DNA from: Haemophilus parainfluenzae
Lineage (GTDB): Bacteria > Pseudomonadota > Gammaproteobacteria > Enterobacterales > Pasteurellaceae
Assembly: GCF_900638025.1 (NCBI RefSeq)
Contig: NZ_LR134481.1
Coordinates: forward strand, 2,005,001-2,062,405
Reading direction: 5' to 3'
DNA length: 57,405 nt
The notes under the pieces were generated by a model. It saw only the letters and a program-made list of their open reading frames with translations. It was not told the origin of the DNA and did no database searches. Positions 27,705 to 37,655 of the stretch are shown here, in pieces; the first letter of the stretch is position 1; each line of letters begins with the position of its first letter. A program made the translations under genes and the position numbers.

Positions 27705-28249
27705 TATGGTTTCTCCGCTAATTTGTCATAAATAGGCTTCAATGTCTCATTCCAAACACGTTCATTCACATCACCCGCTAAGCGATAATGAATCACACCT
27801 TTACCATCTACAATGAATGTTTCCGGTGCGCCATAAACGCCTAAATCTAATGCAAAAGAACCTTTTTCATCTTTAAACACACGGCTATAAGGATTACCCA
27901 AATCTTTCAGCCATTTCATCGCTTTTAGCGATTCATCTTTATAATCTAAACCAATAATTGTCACGCCTTGTTTAGCCAATTGATTCAAATATTGATGTTC
28001 TGCGTAACAAGTTGGGCACCAAGTCGCCCACACATTTAAGAGAATGGGTTTACCTTGTTGGAAAATTTCATTACCGTAGGTTTTATTTTCCAATAAATCC
28101 GTTAATGTTTTCTGTGGTACAGGCTTCCCTACCAGGGCTGACTCTAACGCTTTCGGATCATCACCTTGCGCATTGCGTCCAAGCTGAACTAAAAAGGCCA
28201 CAACGACAGCTAGAAAAATAATAAGTGGGATAAGTAGTTTTTTATTCAT
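27704..28249 (-). CDS. ccmG: Thiol:disulfide interchange protein CcmG/DsbE
   Basis: The 181-residue membrane-anchored thioredoxin-fold protein keeps apocytochrome thiols reduced in the periplasm. It has an N-terminal membrane helix (LIPLIIFLAVVVAFLVQL), the active site NVWATWCPTCYAEHQYL (about residues 72-88) and the typical GAPETFIVDG segment with its cis-proline loop. Its stop overlaps the ccmH start by one base. Confidence 0.95.
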   Translation of the reverse strand: MNKKLLIPLIIFLAVVVAFLVQLGRNAQGDDPKALESALVGKPVPQKTLTDLLENKTYGNEIFQQGKPILLNVWATWCPTCYAEHQYLNQLAKQGVTIIGLDYKDESLKAMKWLKDLGNPYSRVFKDEKGSFALDLGVYGAPETFIVDGKGVIHYRLAGDVNERVWNETLKPIYDKLAEKP

Positions 28250-28304
28250 AACACGATCAATTTATATCTATTTTTAGGGGGCTTAATTTAGTCCCGCATC
28301 ACAA

Positions 28305-30254
28305 TTAAGACTGTTTTACCAAACGACTAAAACGATAACGGCGGTCAAACATACAAAGCAAACCACCTAGCGCCATAAACAAGCCACCAATCCAAATCCA
28401 ACGGATAAACGGTTTATAGTAAAGGCGAAGTGCCCATGAGTTATCTTCTATTTTTTCACCCAAGGCAACATAAAGATCGCGGGTAAAGCCCCAATCAATT
28501 GCCGCTTCAGTCATTGGCATTTTACTGACAGTATAAAAACGTTTTTCAGCAAATAATGTTGCTTCTGGTTTACCGTCTTTTGAAATATCAATTTGTGCTT
28601 TGCCACCCATATAGTTTGGACCATTTGCATCACTCACGCCGGTAAATTTGAAGTCATAGTCAGCGATCTGCACAGTATCGCCAACAGCCATTCGCACATC
28701 GCGTTCTACACTAAAGTTTTGGCTAAAGGCAATTCCCCAAACCGTCATCGCTACACCAAGGTGAGCCAAAATCATCCCCCAATGGGAACGGGAAAGTTTG
28801 GTAATACCTTTAAAGAACGATTCACGGTGTGTTGCTCGTTGTTTCATTTCATAAAGGCTTAATAACACAATAATGACGGACATCATAGTGCCTAGCACAA
28901 CACTGACGGTGAGTTTATTATGTAAGAAATATGGTAAGGCAAAGCCTGCAATCGCCATTACAATCACACTCACTACAACCGGTGTACGAATTTCAGAGAA
29001 CTGATCACGACGCCATTTAACCAATGGCCCAATACCTAGTAATAAGGCAAATGGGGTCATAATAATCAGGAACATTTGATCAAAGAACGGCGCACCGATC
29101 GAAATAGAGCCCAAACTTAATTGTTTGTGAACTAATGGCAATAACGTCCCTAAGAACACCACGCAAAGTGCGGTCATTAATAGGATGTTATTTAATAACA
29201 ATAAGGTTTCGCGAGAATAGCGTTCTGCATTATCACGCGAACGAATTTGGTTGCCTTTGTAAGCGTACAAGGTTAAAGAACCACCAATTACCACAACCAA
29301 ATAAGCAAGAATATATAAACCACGTGTAGGATCTGAAGCAAAGGCATGTACTGACACTAAGATACCGGAACGAACTAAGAACGTACCCAGTAAGCAAAGT
29401 GAGAAAGCAAGGATCGCTAAAAGCACAGTCCAAGCTTTAAAAGAGCCGCGTTTTTCAGTCACCGCTAAAGAATGGATTAATGCGGTTCCTGCAAGCCAAG
29501 GCATTAAAGAAGAGTTTTCTACCGGATCCCAGAACCACCAGCCACCCCAGCCTAGCTCATAATAGGCCCACCAAGAACCGAGCACGATCCCGAGTGTTAA
29601 AAAGACCCAAGCCGCCATCGTCCAAGGGCGAGACCATCTTGCCCAAGCGGAGTCTAATTTCCCAGTCATTAATGATGCAATCGCAAAGGCAAAAGCCACA
29701 GAAAAACCAACATATCCCATGTAAAGCAATGGAGGATGGAAAATCAAGCCCACATCTTGCAACATTGGGTTGAGTTCTCTGCCATCCACTGGGAAGTCAG
29801 GGAATGTACGGGTAAATGGATTTGAGGTAAATAATACGAAGAGTAAGAAGCCGATACTAATAATCCCCATAATACCCAACACGCGAGCCACGGCTTCTTG
29901 TGGTAAGTGTTTGCTAAATAAGGCAACCGCTGCGCCCCAAAGGGTTAATAACCAAATCCAAAGTAATAATGAGCCCTCGTGTGACCCCCACACCGCAGAT
30001 AAACGATAATAAATCGGTAAACTGCTATTAGAGTTATTTACCACATATTGCACACTGAAATCATTAACAGCAAACAGATAGAATAATGCCGCAAAAGCAA
30101 TGGTTAAACTGAAAAATAAACCATAAGTCATTGGACGAGCCAATGACATTAATTGAGGGTGACCTTTTTCTGCGCCCCATAATGGGAAAATCGCTAAAAA
30201 GAATGAAACGGCAAGACTTAAAGCAAGCGCATAATTTCCTAGTTCAGCAATCAT
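28305..30254 (-). CDS. ccmF: Heme lyase subunit CcmF
   Basis: The 649-residue integral membrane protein joins heme from holo-CcmE to apocytochrome c. The heme-handling WWD motif WGGWWFWDPVENSSLMPWL (about residues 229-247) is intact, with flanking histidines in FHPPLLYMGYVG and IHSLAVTEK. About 15 hydrophobic helices and a large periplasmic domain near the C-terminus fit the family. The ATG overlaps the ccmE stop (TAATG). An uptake signal lies inside at 29166. Confidence 0.96.
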   Translation of the reverse strand: MIAELGNYALALSLAVSFFLAIFPLWGAEKGHPQLMSLARPMTYGLFFSLTIAFAALFYLFAVNDFSVQYVVNNSNSSLPIYYRLSAVWGSHEGSLLLWIWLLTLWGAAVALFSKHLPQEAVARVLGIMGIISIGFLLFVLFTSNPFTRTFPDFPVDGRELNPMLQDVGLIFHPPLLYMGYVGFSVAFAFAIASLMTGKLDSAWARWSRPWTMAAWVFLTLGIVLGSWWAYYELGWGGWWFWDPVENSSLMPWLAGTALIHSLAVTEKRGSFKAWTVLLAILAFSLCLLGTFLVRSGILVSVHAFASDPTRGLYILAYLVVVIGGSLTLYAYKGNQIRSRDNAERYSRETLLLLNNILLMTALCVVFLGTLLPLVHKQLSLGSISIGAPFFDQMFLIIMTPFALLLGIGPLVKWRRDQFSEIRTPVVVSVIVMAIAGFALPYFLHNKLTVSVVLGTMMSVIIVLLSLYEMKQRATHRESFFKGITKLSRSHWGMILAHLGVAMTVWGIAFSQNFSVERDVRMAVGDTVQIADYDFKFTGVSDANGPNYMGGKAQIDISKDGKPEATLFAEKRFYTVSKMPMTEAAIDWGFTRDLYVALGEKIEDNSWALRLYYKPFIRWIWIGGLFMALGGLLCMFDRRYRFSRLVKQS

Positions 30255-30784
30255 TATTGACCTTCTTGCAGTTTTTGCTGGGTTTCTTTATAACGACGAT
30301 CAGCTTCACTCTCGCCTTTTAACTCTGCGCCCATTGGCTTATGTACTTTCTGCATTTTTTCGCCTAATTCTGGTGGTACATAATTTTCATCGTGTTTAGC
30401 AAGTACTTCTGTCGCCTCTAATAAAGTAGGCTCTTTTAATACGCCCTGTGCGACAATACCTTGTCCTTCACGGAAAAGATCAGGAAGAATACCTTCGTAT
30501 TCTACAGTGATAGATGGACCAATATCATTTAAATCAAAGCGAACTTTTAAGCTTTTTGGATCGCGTTTTACTGTGCCTTCCACAACCATGCCGCCTACAC
30601 GAATGCGTTGTCCCACTTCAGGTTTTTGATCCGCCTTGCCTTCTTTACCTTCAATCACTTCTGATGGTGTATAAAATAAATCAATATTTTGGCGAAGTGC
30701 ATAAAGGACTAAACCTGTTGCAATCGAAATACCTAAAATCACAAAGATAATGATAGAAAGTCTTGATTTACGTCTTGGATTCAT
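30254..30784 (-). CDS. ccmE: Cytochrome c-type biogenesis protein CcmE (heme chaperone)
   Basis: The 176-residue protein has a single N-terminal membrane helix ([20 protein letters not shown]) and a periplasmic OB-fold. The heme-binding His is in [12 protein letters not shown] (about residues 131-142), which carries the HxxxY motif that binds heme covalently for transfer to CcmF. The C-terminal tail is long and charged. It overlaps ccmD by 4 bases. Confidence 0.95.
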   Translation of the reverse strand: MNPRRKSRLSIIIFVILGISIATGLVLYALRQNIDLFYTPSEVIEGKEGKADQKPEVGQRIRVGGMVVEGTVKRDPKSLKVRFDLNDIGPSITVEYEGILPDLFREGQGIVAQGVLKEPTLLEATEVLAKHDENYVPPELGEKMQKVHKPMGAELKGESEADRRYKETQQKLQEGQ

Positions 30785-30984
30785 AGTGTATTTCCTTTAT
30801 TTGCTTGGTTTAAACGGGCTTCACGTTGTTGCTCGCGTAACACTTCTTTTAACACCGCTTTACGCCCCTTGACGCTTTGTATCGCCAAAATCAGCATTGC
30901 CACAAGGCTAATGCCATAGGAAAGCCACACATAAAAACCGTAGCCTCCCATATTGATAAAATCACTCCAACTTTGGAAAAACAT
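30781..30984 (-). CDS. ccmD: Heme exporter protein CcmD
   Basis: The 67-residue protein has one membrane helix ([17 protein letters not shown]) preceded by the family pattern [14 protein letters not shown], and a basic, coiled-coil-like tail. CcmD holds CcmC and CcmE together and helps release holo-CcmE. The small size and position between ccmC and ccmE are diagnostic. Confidence 0.93.
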   Translation of the reverse strand: MFFQSWSDFINMGGYGFYVWLSYGISLVAMLILAIQSVKGRKAVLKEVLREQQREARLNQANKGNTL

Positions 30985-31013
30985 TTTCCGCTCCCTAAAA
31001 TAAAAATGAAAAA

Positions 31014-31754
31014 CTATTTTAGCTTACTTGCTAACTCTTTTACCCATGGGCGTTTGCTATCTTCTTTTAGCAATTCAACACGATAACGCACGAGCGTAAA
31101 CCAAATGGATAAAAATAAAAATCCAAAAATACATAAAATCAATGGAATTAACATCGGCGTTGCAATAGACGGTTTTTCAAACTTCGTGATACTTGCCCCT
31201 TGATGTAAAGTATTCCACCACTCTACGGAAAAGTGAATGATTGGTAAATTCACCACACCAACAATACACAAGATACCCGCTGATTTTGCGCCCACCGCAC
31301 GATCAGAAAATGCAGAGTAAAGGGCTAATACACCGATATATAAGAAGAAAAGAATGAGTTCAGCGGTTAAACGCGCATCCCACACCCACCAGGTTCCCCA
31401 CATTGGTTTGCCCCAAATTGCGCCAGTGACTAACGAGATAAAGGTAAACATCGCACCAATAGGCGCCATGGCAACCATCGAAAGGTGTGCGGCTTTAATC
31501 TGCCAAACTAACGCAACAATCGCTGCAATCGCCATCGAACCATACACGCCCATTGACCAAATCGCAGCTGGCACATGCACATACATAATTCGGAAACTAT
31601 TGCCTTGCTGATAATCTGCCGGTGCATAAGCTAAGCCCCATACGATGCCAACAGCCAATAATAAAACCGCAATCACGCCAAAAAATGGGCTTAATTTGCC
31701 ACATAGATGATATTGGGTTTCATGTTTTGCGTAAGGATGTAACCACTTCCACAT
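31014..31754 (-). CDS. ccmC: Heme handling protein CcmC
   Basis: The 246-residue protein has six membrane helices and the WWD motif GTWWVWDARLT (about residues 120-130), which presents heme to CcmE. Flanking histidines lie in MYVHVPAAIWSMG and IHFSVEWWNTLHQG. It starts at ATG 31754, about 70 bases after ccmB; an uptake signal sits in that gap. Confidence 0.96.
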   Translation of the reverse strand: MWKWLHPYAKHETQYHLCGKLSPFFGVIAVLLLAVGIVWGLAYAPADYQQGNSFRIMYVHVPAAIWSMGVYGSMAIAAIVALVWQIKAAHLSMVAMAPIGAMFTFISLVTGAIWGKPMWGTWWVWDARLTAELILFFLYIGVLALYSAFSDRAVGAKSAGILCIVGVVNLPIIHFSVEWWNTLHQGASITKFEKPSIATPMLIPLILCIFGFLFLSIWFTLVRYRVELLKEDSKRPWVKELASKLK

Positions 31755-31822
31755 AAAAGATCCTTAATTCCAAAAAATAAAAAACAGTTAAAAATCTGAC
31801 CGCACTTTCACCGTAATGATGA

Positions 31823-32488
31823 TTAATTATCTAAACTAATTCGTAGTGCCGCTGCAATAGCAAAAGGCGATAAAGTTATCGCGCCAACCAAAATTGCGCC
31901 TAAAATAGCAAGCTGTCCGCCATAAGGGAGATTTAACGCAGCGGCATCTAAAATTGCTGAGGCAAAAATTAAAACCGGAATGAATAATGGTACCACAAGT
32001 AAACTCAGTAATACGCCACCTTTACGCAATCCCACCGTCAATGCCACACCAATAGCGCCAATGCAGCTTAAAATCGGTGTTCCTACAAATAATGTCACCA
32101 CCAACGCCCACCAAATATTCACTTCTAACGAAAGCAATAAAGCCGCAATGGGTGACAGTAAAATTAACGGCAAACCAGTTAATAGCCAGTGTGCAATAAC
32201 TTTTGCGAGTGCCGTTAGCGCTAAAGGTTGAGCCGTAAGCATCAATTGTTCTAAAGAGCCATCAATAAAATCATCTCGGAATAAGCGCTCAAAAGACAGC
32301 AACGCAGAAAGCAATGCCGCTACCCAAGCAACCCCAGGTGCAATTCGAGAAAGGAATTTAGGATCCGGCCCAATCACCAATGGAAACAGCGTGATAACGA
32401 TCAAAAAGAACCAGAGCGGGTTCAATATTTCCGCTTGTTTACGGGTCGCAATCTTTAGCTCACGCTTTATAATCTGTAAAAATATCAT
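31823..32488 (-). CDS. ccmB: Heme exporter protein CcmB
   Basis: The 221-residue membrane protein is the permease-like partner of CcmA, with six hydrophobic segments and the family pattern FRDDFIDGSLEQLMLTAQPL (about residues 70-89). The CcmAB ATPase powers release of holo-CcmE rather than exporting heme. Six bases separate it from ccmA. Confidence 0.95.
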   Translation of the reverse strand: MIFLQIIKRELKIATRKQAEILNPLWFFLIVITLFPLVIGPDPKFLSRIAPGVAWVAALLSALLSFERLFRDDFIDGSLEQLMLTAQPLALTALAKVIAHWLLTGLPLILLSPIAALLLSLEVNIWWALVVTLFVGTPILSCIGAIGVALTVGLRKGGVLLSLLVVPLFIPVLIFASAILDAAALNLPYGGQLAILGAILVGAITLSPFAIAAALRISLDN

Positions 32489-32494
32489 AAAAAT

Positions 32495-33136
32495 CTAAGC
32501 GTTATATTTATAATCAGCAAGATTGATTTTTTTCAATAACGTACTTGGCACTTCTTGGTGGCTCGTTAAAATCACCATTCCACCTTTTTTAGCATGATTT
32601 TCAAAAAGTACGGTCAAAAATTCAACCCCCTTTTTATCTATTGCTGTAAAAGGTTCATCCAAAATCCAAAGTGGCGCTTCAGAAATCCATAATCTCGCCA
32701 AGGCAATGCGCTTTTGCTGACCAGCTGAAAGTTGAGCTGCCGGTAAATCTTCGCGACCGAGTAAGCCCACAGTTTCCAACACATCCCATAAAATATCAGT
32801 GCCTTGCTGACTTTGACTAATCTGCTGATAAAATTTTAAATTTTCCCATGCCGTTAGTTCAGGCTTCACGCCAGAATGGTGGCCGAGATAAAGTAGCTGA
32901 TGATGGTATTCTTCACGTTGCTTTGTAATCTCGTCTGAATTCCACCGCACTTTACCTTCTACAGGTTGTGCAAGACCAGCTAAAATCCGCAATAAACTTG
33001 TTTTACCGATACCATTGTGTCCTTCAATTTGCACGAAATCACCGCTTTGAAATTGCAGTGAAAGATCAGTGAACAACACACGATCGCCACGCTGGCACGC
33101 TAATTGTTCTAATTGAAGTTGATGAGCAGGAAACAT
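32495..33136 (-). CDS. ccmA: Heme exporter ATP-binding protein CcmA
   Basis: The 213-residue ABC ATPase has Walker [12 protein letters not shown] (about residues 39-49), the signature [14 protein letters not shown] and Walker B PLWILDEP. It heads the leftward ccmABCDEFGHI run. Its likely promoter lies in the shared region with sodA, where one strong candidate element is not evident on this strand. Confidence 0.95.
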   Translation of the reverse strand: MFPAHQLQLEQLACQRGDRVLFTDLSLQFQSGDFVQIEGHNGIGKTSLLRILAGLAQPVEGKVRWNSDEITKQREEYHHQLLYLGHHSGVKPELTAWENLKFYQQISQSQQGTDILWDVLETVGLLGREDLPAAQLSAGQQKRIALARLWISEAPLWILDEPFTAIDKKGVEFLTVLFENHAKKGGMVILTSHQEVPSTLLKKINLADYKYNA

Positions 33137-33419
33137 AGTCTCAGCCTTAAAAATAAAACCTTGTTAAAAATCAGCGGGTATTCTACCACAAGGGGAAATT
33201 TTGACGAGATTTTAAGGGCTAAAAGGTATAACTATTTAGAAGTAGATCGGTATGTTTATTGATTTAAAACAAATTAAGCTTTTCTAGTCTATTCATCGGA
33301 TAATCAAATAATTAAAAGATTTACTGATCTAAATCAAATTTTCTGCTACTATTTAGTTACTTTTTGATGTTGTTTTATCAAAAACATTACCTTAACTTCA
33401 TTTAAAAAAGGAACATATT
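33137..33419. promoter_or_regulatory. Divergent ccmA-sodA control region with an FNR-like site
   Basis: There is no gene in these 283 bases. CTGATCTAAATCAA at 33324-33337 matches the FNR consensus except for the first base and lies about 80-95 bases before the sodA ATG. An inverted repeat, TTTTTGAT-N8-ATCAAAAA, at 33361-33384 lies just before the ribosome site and could be an operator or leader hairpin. In E. coli sodA is repressed by FNR and Fur, so an anaerobic brake on sodA is plausible. Confidence 0.5.
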
Positions 33420-34067
33420 ATGTCTTATACTCTACCTGAATTAGGTTACGCTTATGATGCGTTAGAACCACATTTTGATGCACAAACAATGGAAATTCAC
33501 CACACTAAACACCACCAAGCCTATGTAAACAATGCAAACGCGGTGTTAGAAACTTTACCTGCTGAATTTTCTGAAATGTGCTCAGGTCAATTAATCAGCC
33601 AATTAGACAAAATCCCTGCTGAAAAACGTACTGCATTACGTAACAACGCAGGCGGTCACTCAAACCACAGCTTATTCTGGAAATCATTGAAAAAAGGCAC
33701 GACTCTACAAGGTGATTTAAAAGCAGCTATCGAACGTGATTTCGGTTCTGTAGAAAACTTCAAAGCTGAATTTGAAAAAGCAGCAGCAACTCGTTTTGGT
33801 TCTGGTTGGGCATGGTTAGTGATCAACCAAGGCAAATTATCGGTTGTTTCTACCGCAAACCAAGATTCTCCATTAATGGGTAAAGAAATTGCAGGTTGTG
33901 AAGGTTTCCCTCTTTTAGGTTTAGACGTTTGGGAACACGCTTACTACTTGAAATTCCAAAACCGTCGTCCAGACTACATCAAAGAATTCTGGAACGTAGT
34001 AAACTGGGATTTTGTTGCAGAGCGTTTTGCTAAAAAATTAGCAGATTGCGGATGTGCAGCTAAATAA
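33420..34067 (+). CDS. sodA: Superoxide dismutase [Mn]
   Basis: The 215-residue enzyme disproportionates superoxide in the cytosol. It is very close to E. coli Sod[45 protein letters not shown] and [19 protein letters not shown], which supply the His, His, Asp and His metal ligands. An unusual cysteine-containing tail (DCGCAAK) extends the C-terminus. The ribosome site is AAAAAGGAAC. A terminator follows directly. Confidence 0.96.
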   Translation: MSYTLPELGYAYDALEPHFDAQTMEIHHTKHHQAYVNNANAVLETLPAEFSEMCSGQLISQLDKIPAEKRTALRNNAGGHSNHSLFWKSLKKGTTLQGDLKAAIERDFGSVENFKAEFEKAAATRFGSGWAWLVINQGKLSVVSTANQDSPLMGKEIAGCEGFPLLGLDVWEHAYYLKFQNRRPDYIKEFWNVVNWDFVAERFAKKLADCGCAAK

Positions 34068-34086
34068 TAGCGTCTCAAAATAGATA

Positions 34087-34117
34087 AAAAATCGCCTATT
34101 TTTAGGCGATTTTTTTA
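34087..34117 (+). terminator. Terminator of sodA
   Basis: Stem ATCGCCTA / TAGGCGAT with a TTTT loop (34091-34110), preceded by A's and followed by seven T's. It sits immediately before the stop of the convergent gene. Confidence 0.92.
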
Positions 34118-34121
34118 TTGG

Positions 34122-34565
34122 TTAAATCCAACGTCTGACTTTTTTCTTATAAGCCAAATAAGACTCACCAAACTTCTTCTCTAGCCAGTATTCTTCAGGT
34201 TTAATTTGCCATTGTGTGATGAAGTAAATAAACAGAAAAACACCGAGAAAACTGACCGCACTTTGCAAATAAAACGCCCATGCCACTAACAAGCCCGTTA
34301 AGCTTAAATACATGGGGTTACGGCTAAAGCGATAGATACCACTTACCACAAATACTTTGCTTTTCTCTAAATGGATGGGATGAATATTAGCTTTATTTTT
34401 GTAGAATTGCCAAACACTGAAAAAACCAACAAAAGATGAAGCCAACGCAATCAGATAAGTAATCACGATATTGATTGTAACAGGGTAAGGATTAGGTAAG
34501 CATAGCATGATAAGTGCACAGCCAATAAAAATGACGGGTGGCGGCACAATAGGTTTCTGAATCAT
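34122..34565 (-). CDS. Isoprenylcysteine carboxyl methyltransferase-like membrane protein
   Basis: The 147-residue protein has about four hydrophobic helices and the ICMT/PEMT-family C-terminal pattern: GIYRFSRNPMYLSL, then EEYWLEKKFGESYLAYKKKVRRWI. The substrate is unknown; bacterial members methylate diverse lipids or small molecules, or are untested. I choose ATG 34565 (MIQKPIVPPP), because the frame's earlier ATG at 34598 overlaps the upstream terminator. It is convergent with sodA. Confidence 0.75.
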   Translation of the reverse strand: MIQKPIVPPPVIFIGCALIMLCLPNPYPVTINIVITYLIALASSFVGFFSVWQFYKNKANIHPIHLEKSKVFVVSGIYRFSRNPMYLSLTGLLVAWAFYLQSAVSFLGVFLFIYFITQWQIKPEEYWLEKKFGESYLAYKKKVRRWI

Positions 34566-34582
34566 AAGATCAAAAATCCAAT

Positions 34583-34606
34583 AAAAAAGCCCGAGCAATT
34601 CGGGCT
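34583..34606 (-). terminator. Terminator of the rodZ-ispG-hisS-yfgM run
   Basis: On the minus strand AGCCCG / CGGGCT closes a short loop and is followed by six T's, 11 bases after the yfgM stop. Confidence 0.88.
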
Positions 34607-34616
34607 AATTAAAATA

Positions 34617-35231
34617 TTACAGATTATTTAATTTCATCTGCGCCATTTGTTTTTCTAACGGGTTACCGCTTTTTTGTGCATTCTCAAAGCTTGCTTTAGC
34701 ACCATTCACATCGCCTTTTGCGATTTGAATATCGCCCGCTAAAAGATCTTTACGTGCACTAAAGCCTTGGCTTTTCACTTGATTTAGACTTGCTAATGCT
34801 GCATCAAATTGACCTTGTTGGAATTGCACGGCAGACAAACGAAGCGCTGCAAGAGAAGTTAAGATATCATCTTGTGATTGAGCAATCGCTTGTTTTAAGC
34901 TATTTTCAGCAGAGGCGTAATCTTGTTTTGCAACAAAACCTTTTGCTTCATCGAGTAAGCTAAATACCGCATAGCTGGTTTTATCATGCGCTTTCACAAA
35001 TTCAGCCACTTTAGTTTGTTGTGCGGCGGCATCTTTGTTTGCAGTATAAACTAACGCATCATATTCAGCAGACGCTTGCATAATTTGATTGGCTTGATAA
35101 GACTGCCAATAACGCCAGCCCAACATCCCGCCTACACCGAGAACAAAAGCGGCAATAATGGTTTTGCCATTGTCTTTCCACCACTCTTTTAACTGGTTAA
35201 GTTCTTGTTCTTCTTCAATGGTATATGCCAT
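34617..35231 (-). CDS. yfgM: YfgM family inner-membrane TPR protein
   Basis: The 204-residue protein has a short cytoplasmic N-terminus, one membrane helix (TIIAAFVLGVGGMLGWRYW, about residues 24-42) and a periplasmic TPR-like domain. E. coli YfgM binds the SecYEG translocon and PpiD and hands substrates to periplasmic chaperones. The gene follows hisS as in E. coli; ppiD is elsewhere in this window. bamB, the next gene in E. coli, is absent and replaced by a terminator. Confidence 0.9.
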   Translation of the reverse strand: MAYTIEEEQELNQLKEWWKDNGKTIIAAFVLGVGGMLGWRYWQSYQANQIMQASAEYDALVYTANKDAAAQQTKVAEFVKAHDKTSYAVFSLLDEAKGFVAKQDYASAENSLKQAIAQSQDDILTSLAALRLSAVQFQQGQFDAALASLNQVKSQGFSARKDLLAGDIQIAKGDVNGAKASFENAQKSGNPLEKQMAQMKLNNL

Positions 35232-35249
35232 TTTCCTATCCTTCTAAAA

Positions 35250-36521
35250 TTAAAATTGGGCTTTTACGTGTTCAATCACATTGGCCACATCAATAGTTTG
35301 CTGCTCTGCTACGCCAAGTAAATGTTTTACCACAACTTGATTATTTTGCACTTCACTTTCGCCAAGTACAAGGGCTAGAGTCGCACCAGACTTATCTGCG
35401 CGTTTAAATTGTTTTTTAAAGTTGCCACCGCTACAATGCAACATTGTGCTTAAGTGCGGTAATTCTGAGCGAAGTTTTTCCGCTAGTTGGAATGCGGCTA
35501 ATGTTGTACCTTCACCTTGATAAACAACGTAAATATCTACCGCACTTTTTACCGGAATCGATTTATTCACTTCTTGAACGAGCAGCACTAAACGCTCTAA
35601 GCCCATTGCGAAACCAACACCACTTGTTGCGTGACCACCAAGTTGTTCAACTAAGCCGTCATAGCGTCCACCACCACATACCGTGCCTTGCGCACCTAAT
35701 GCTGAAGTCACCCATTCAAATACGGTTTTATTATAATAGTCTAAACCACGAACCAATTTGGGATTAATTTCATATTGAATACCAACCGCATCTAATAGAC
35801 CACATAACTGCGCAAAATGCTCGCGACTTTCATCGTCTAAATAATCCAATAATTTTGGTGCACCGTCCAATACATCTTGTAATGCTTGATTTTTAGTATC
35901 CAAAATACGTAAGGGATTTTTTACAAGACGTTCTTTCTCTTCTTCGCTCATTAAATCTTGGTGATTTTCTAAGAAGGCTACTAATGCAGAACGATAGTTT
36001 GCACGTGCTTCTAATGAACCAATCGAATTTAATTGAAGAGAAACATGTTGATCAATACCTAAGGCTTTCCATAAACGTGCCGTTAAAATAATTAACTCAG
36101 CATCAATTTCAGGGGTTGCGATACCAAATACTTCGACACCTGCTTGGTGGAATTGACGGTAACGACCTTTTTGTGGACGTTCATGACGGAACATTGGTCC
36201 CATATACCATAAACGTTGTTCATTGTTGTAAATCCAACCGTGTTCAATCGCAGCACGCACGCATCCTGCCGTACCTTCCGGACGAAGTGTTAATTGTTCA
36301 TCATTATCCCAGAACGTGTACATCTCTTTTGAGACGACATCTGTGACTTCACCGATTGCACGAGCAAATAATGGCGTACTTTCCACGATTGGCATACGCA
36401 CTTCTGAATAGCCGTAGCTACTTAAAATTTGGCGAACCTGCCCCTCAATCCATTGCCAAAGTGGAGATTCAGTTGGGGAACAGTCGTTCATCCCACGAAT
36501 TGCTTGAATATTTTTTGCCAC
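35250..36521 (-). CDS. hisS: Histidyl-tRNA synthetase
   Basis: The 423-residue class II synthetase charges tRNA-His. It starts at GTG with AAGGA upstream ([16 protein letters not shown]). Motif 2 is in [17 protein letters not shown] (about residues 108-124), the HisA motif [15 protein letters not shown] lies near 258, and motif 3 is in [14 protein letters not shown]. An anticodon-binding domain is at the C-terminus. Two uptake signals lie inside (35452 and 35539). Confidence 0.97.
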   Translation of the reverse strand: MAKNIQAIRGMNDCSPTESPLWQWIEGQVRQILSSYGYSEVRMPIVESTPLFARAIGEVTDVVSKEMYTFWDNDEQLTLRPEGTAGCVRAAIEHGWIYNNEQRLWYMGPMFRHERPQKGRYRQFHQAGVEVFGIATPEIDAELIILTARLWKALGIDQHVSLQLNSIGSLEARANYRSALVAFLENHQDLMSEEEKERLVKNPLRILDTKNQALQDVLDGAPKLLDYLDDESREHFAQLCGLLDAVGIQYEINPKLVRGLDYYNKTVFEWVTSALGAQGTVCGGGRYDGLVEQLGGHATSGVGFAMGLERLVLLVQEVNKSIPVKSAVDIYVVYQGEGTTLAAFQLAEKLRSELPHLSTMLHCSGGNFKKQFKRADKSGATLALVLGESEVQNNQVVVKHLLGVAEQQTIDVANVIEHVKAQF

Positions 36522-36530
36522 GAGTCTTCC

Positions 36531-37637
36531 TTAAATAATTCGATTTTTTGGATCTTGTTGTGCAACTTTGGCACGAATTTTTGCTTCTAATTGGTCAATA
36601 ATCGCGTCATTATCGAAACGTTCTTTTTGACGCTCGCCATCTAAATAATAGCCACTTTTCTTATTACCACCGGTAACACCTAGGTCAGACACTAATGCTT
36701 CACCTGGGCCATTTACCACACAACCAATAATAGACACATCCATTGGGGTAATAATATCTTCTAAACGTTGCTCCAGTGCATTCACCGTGCCGATCACATC
36801 AAACTCTTGGCGAGAGCAAGTTGGACAAGCAATAAAGTTAATCCCGCGAGAACGAATACGTAACGATTTCAAAATATCAAAACCAACTTTGATTTCTTCT
36901 ACAGGATCGGCAGCTAAAGAGACACGTAAGGTATCACCAATGCCTTCTGCTAACAACATTCCTAATCCAATCGCTGATTTCACTGAACCCGCACGTGCAC
37001 CACCTGCTTCTGTAATACCTAAATGTAATGGCTGTTTAATGGCTTTGGCGAGTAAACGGTAAGATTCCACCGCGAGGAAGACATCGGATGCTTTTACGCT
37101 CACCTTAAATTGATCAAAGTTTAAACGATCTAAAATCTCAACATGGCGTAAGGCTGATTCTAATAAGGCTTCTGGTGTTGGTTCACCAAATTTCTCTTGG
37201 ATATCTTTTTCTAATGAGCCTGCATTGACACCGATACGGATCGGGATATTTTTATCACGCGCACAATCCACCACAGCACGAATACGATCTTCACGACCGA
37301 TATTGCCTGGATTAATACGTAAGCAATCCACCCCATATTCAGCGACTTTTAACGCAATGCGATAGTCGAAATGAATATCTGCCACTAATGGCACATTCAC
37401 TTGTTGTTTAATGATTTTAAAGGCTTCGGCGGCATCCATAGTTGGCACAGAAACGCGCACAATATCTGCACCGACACGTTCCAAAGATTTAATCTGCGCA
37501 ACGGTTGCTTCAACATCAGTTGTGCGAGTATTTGTCATGGATTGTACGGCAATCGGTGCATCTCCACCGATTGGTACATTGCCCACATAAATTTTTGTCG
37601 ATTCACGACGTTTGATCGTAGGTTTTACTGCTGACAT
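36531..37637 (-). CDS. ispG: 4-hydroxy-3-methylbut-2-en-1-yl diphosphate synthase (IspG/GcpE)
   Basis: The 368-residue iron-sulfur enzyme catalyses the penultimate step of the MEP isoprenoid pathway. The [4Fe-4S] cysteines are in CPTCSRQEF (about residues 270-278) and [10 protein letters not shown]. The N-terminal TIM barrel begins [20 protein letters not shown]. It lies between rodZ and hisS as in E. coli, with short gaps. Confidence 0.97.
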   Translation of the reverse strand: MSAVKPTIKRRESTKIYVGNVPIGGDAPIAVQSMTNTRTTDVEATVAQIKSLERVGADIVRVSVPTMDAAEAFKIIKQQVNVPLVADIHFDYRIALKVAEYGVDCLRINPGNIGREDRIRAVVDCARDKNIPIRIGVNAGSLEKDIQEKFGEPTPEALLESALRHVEILDRLNFDQFKVSVKASDVFLAVESYRLLAKAIKQPLHLGITEAGGARAGSVKSAIGLGMLLAEGIGDTLRVSLAADPVEEIKVGFDILKSLRIRSRGINFIACPTCSRQEFDVIGTVNALEQRLEDIITPMDVSIIGCVVNGPGEALVSDLGVTGGNKKSGYYLDGERQKERFDNDAIIDQLEAKIRAKVAQQDPKNRII

Positions 37638-37655
37638 TTTTTCGTAAATTATTCG

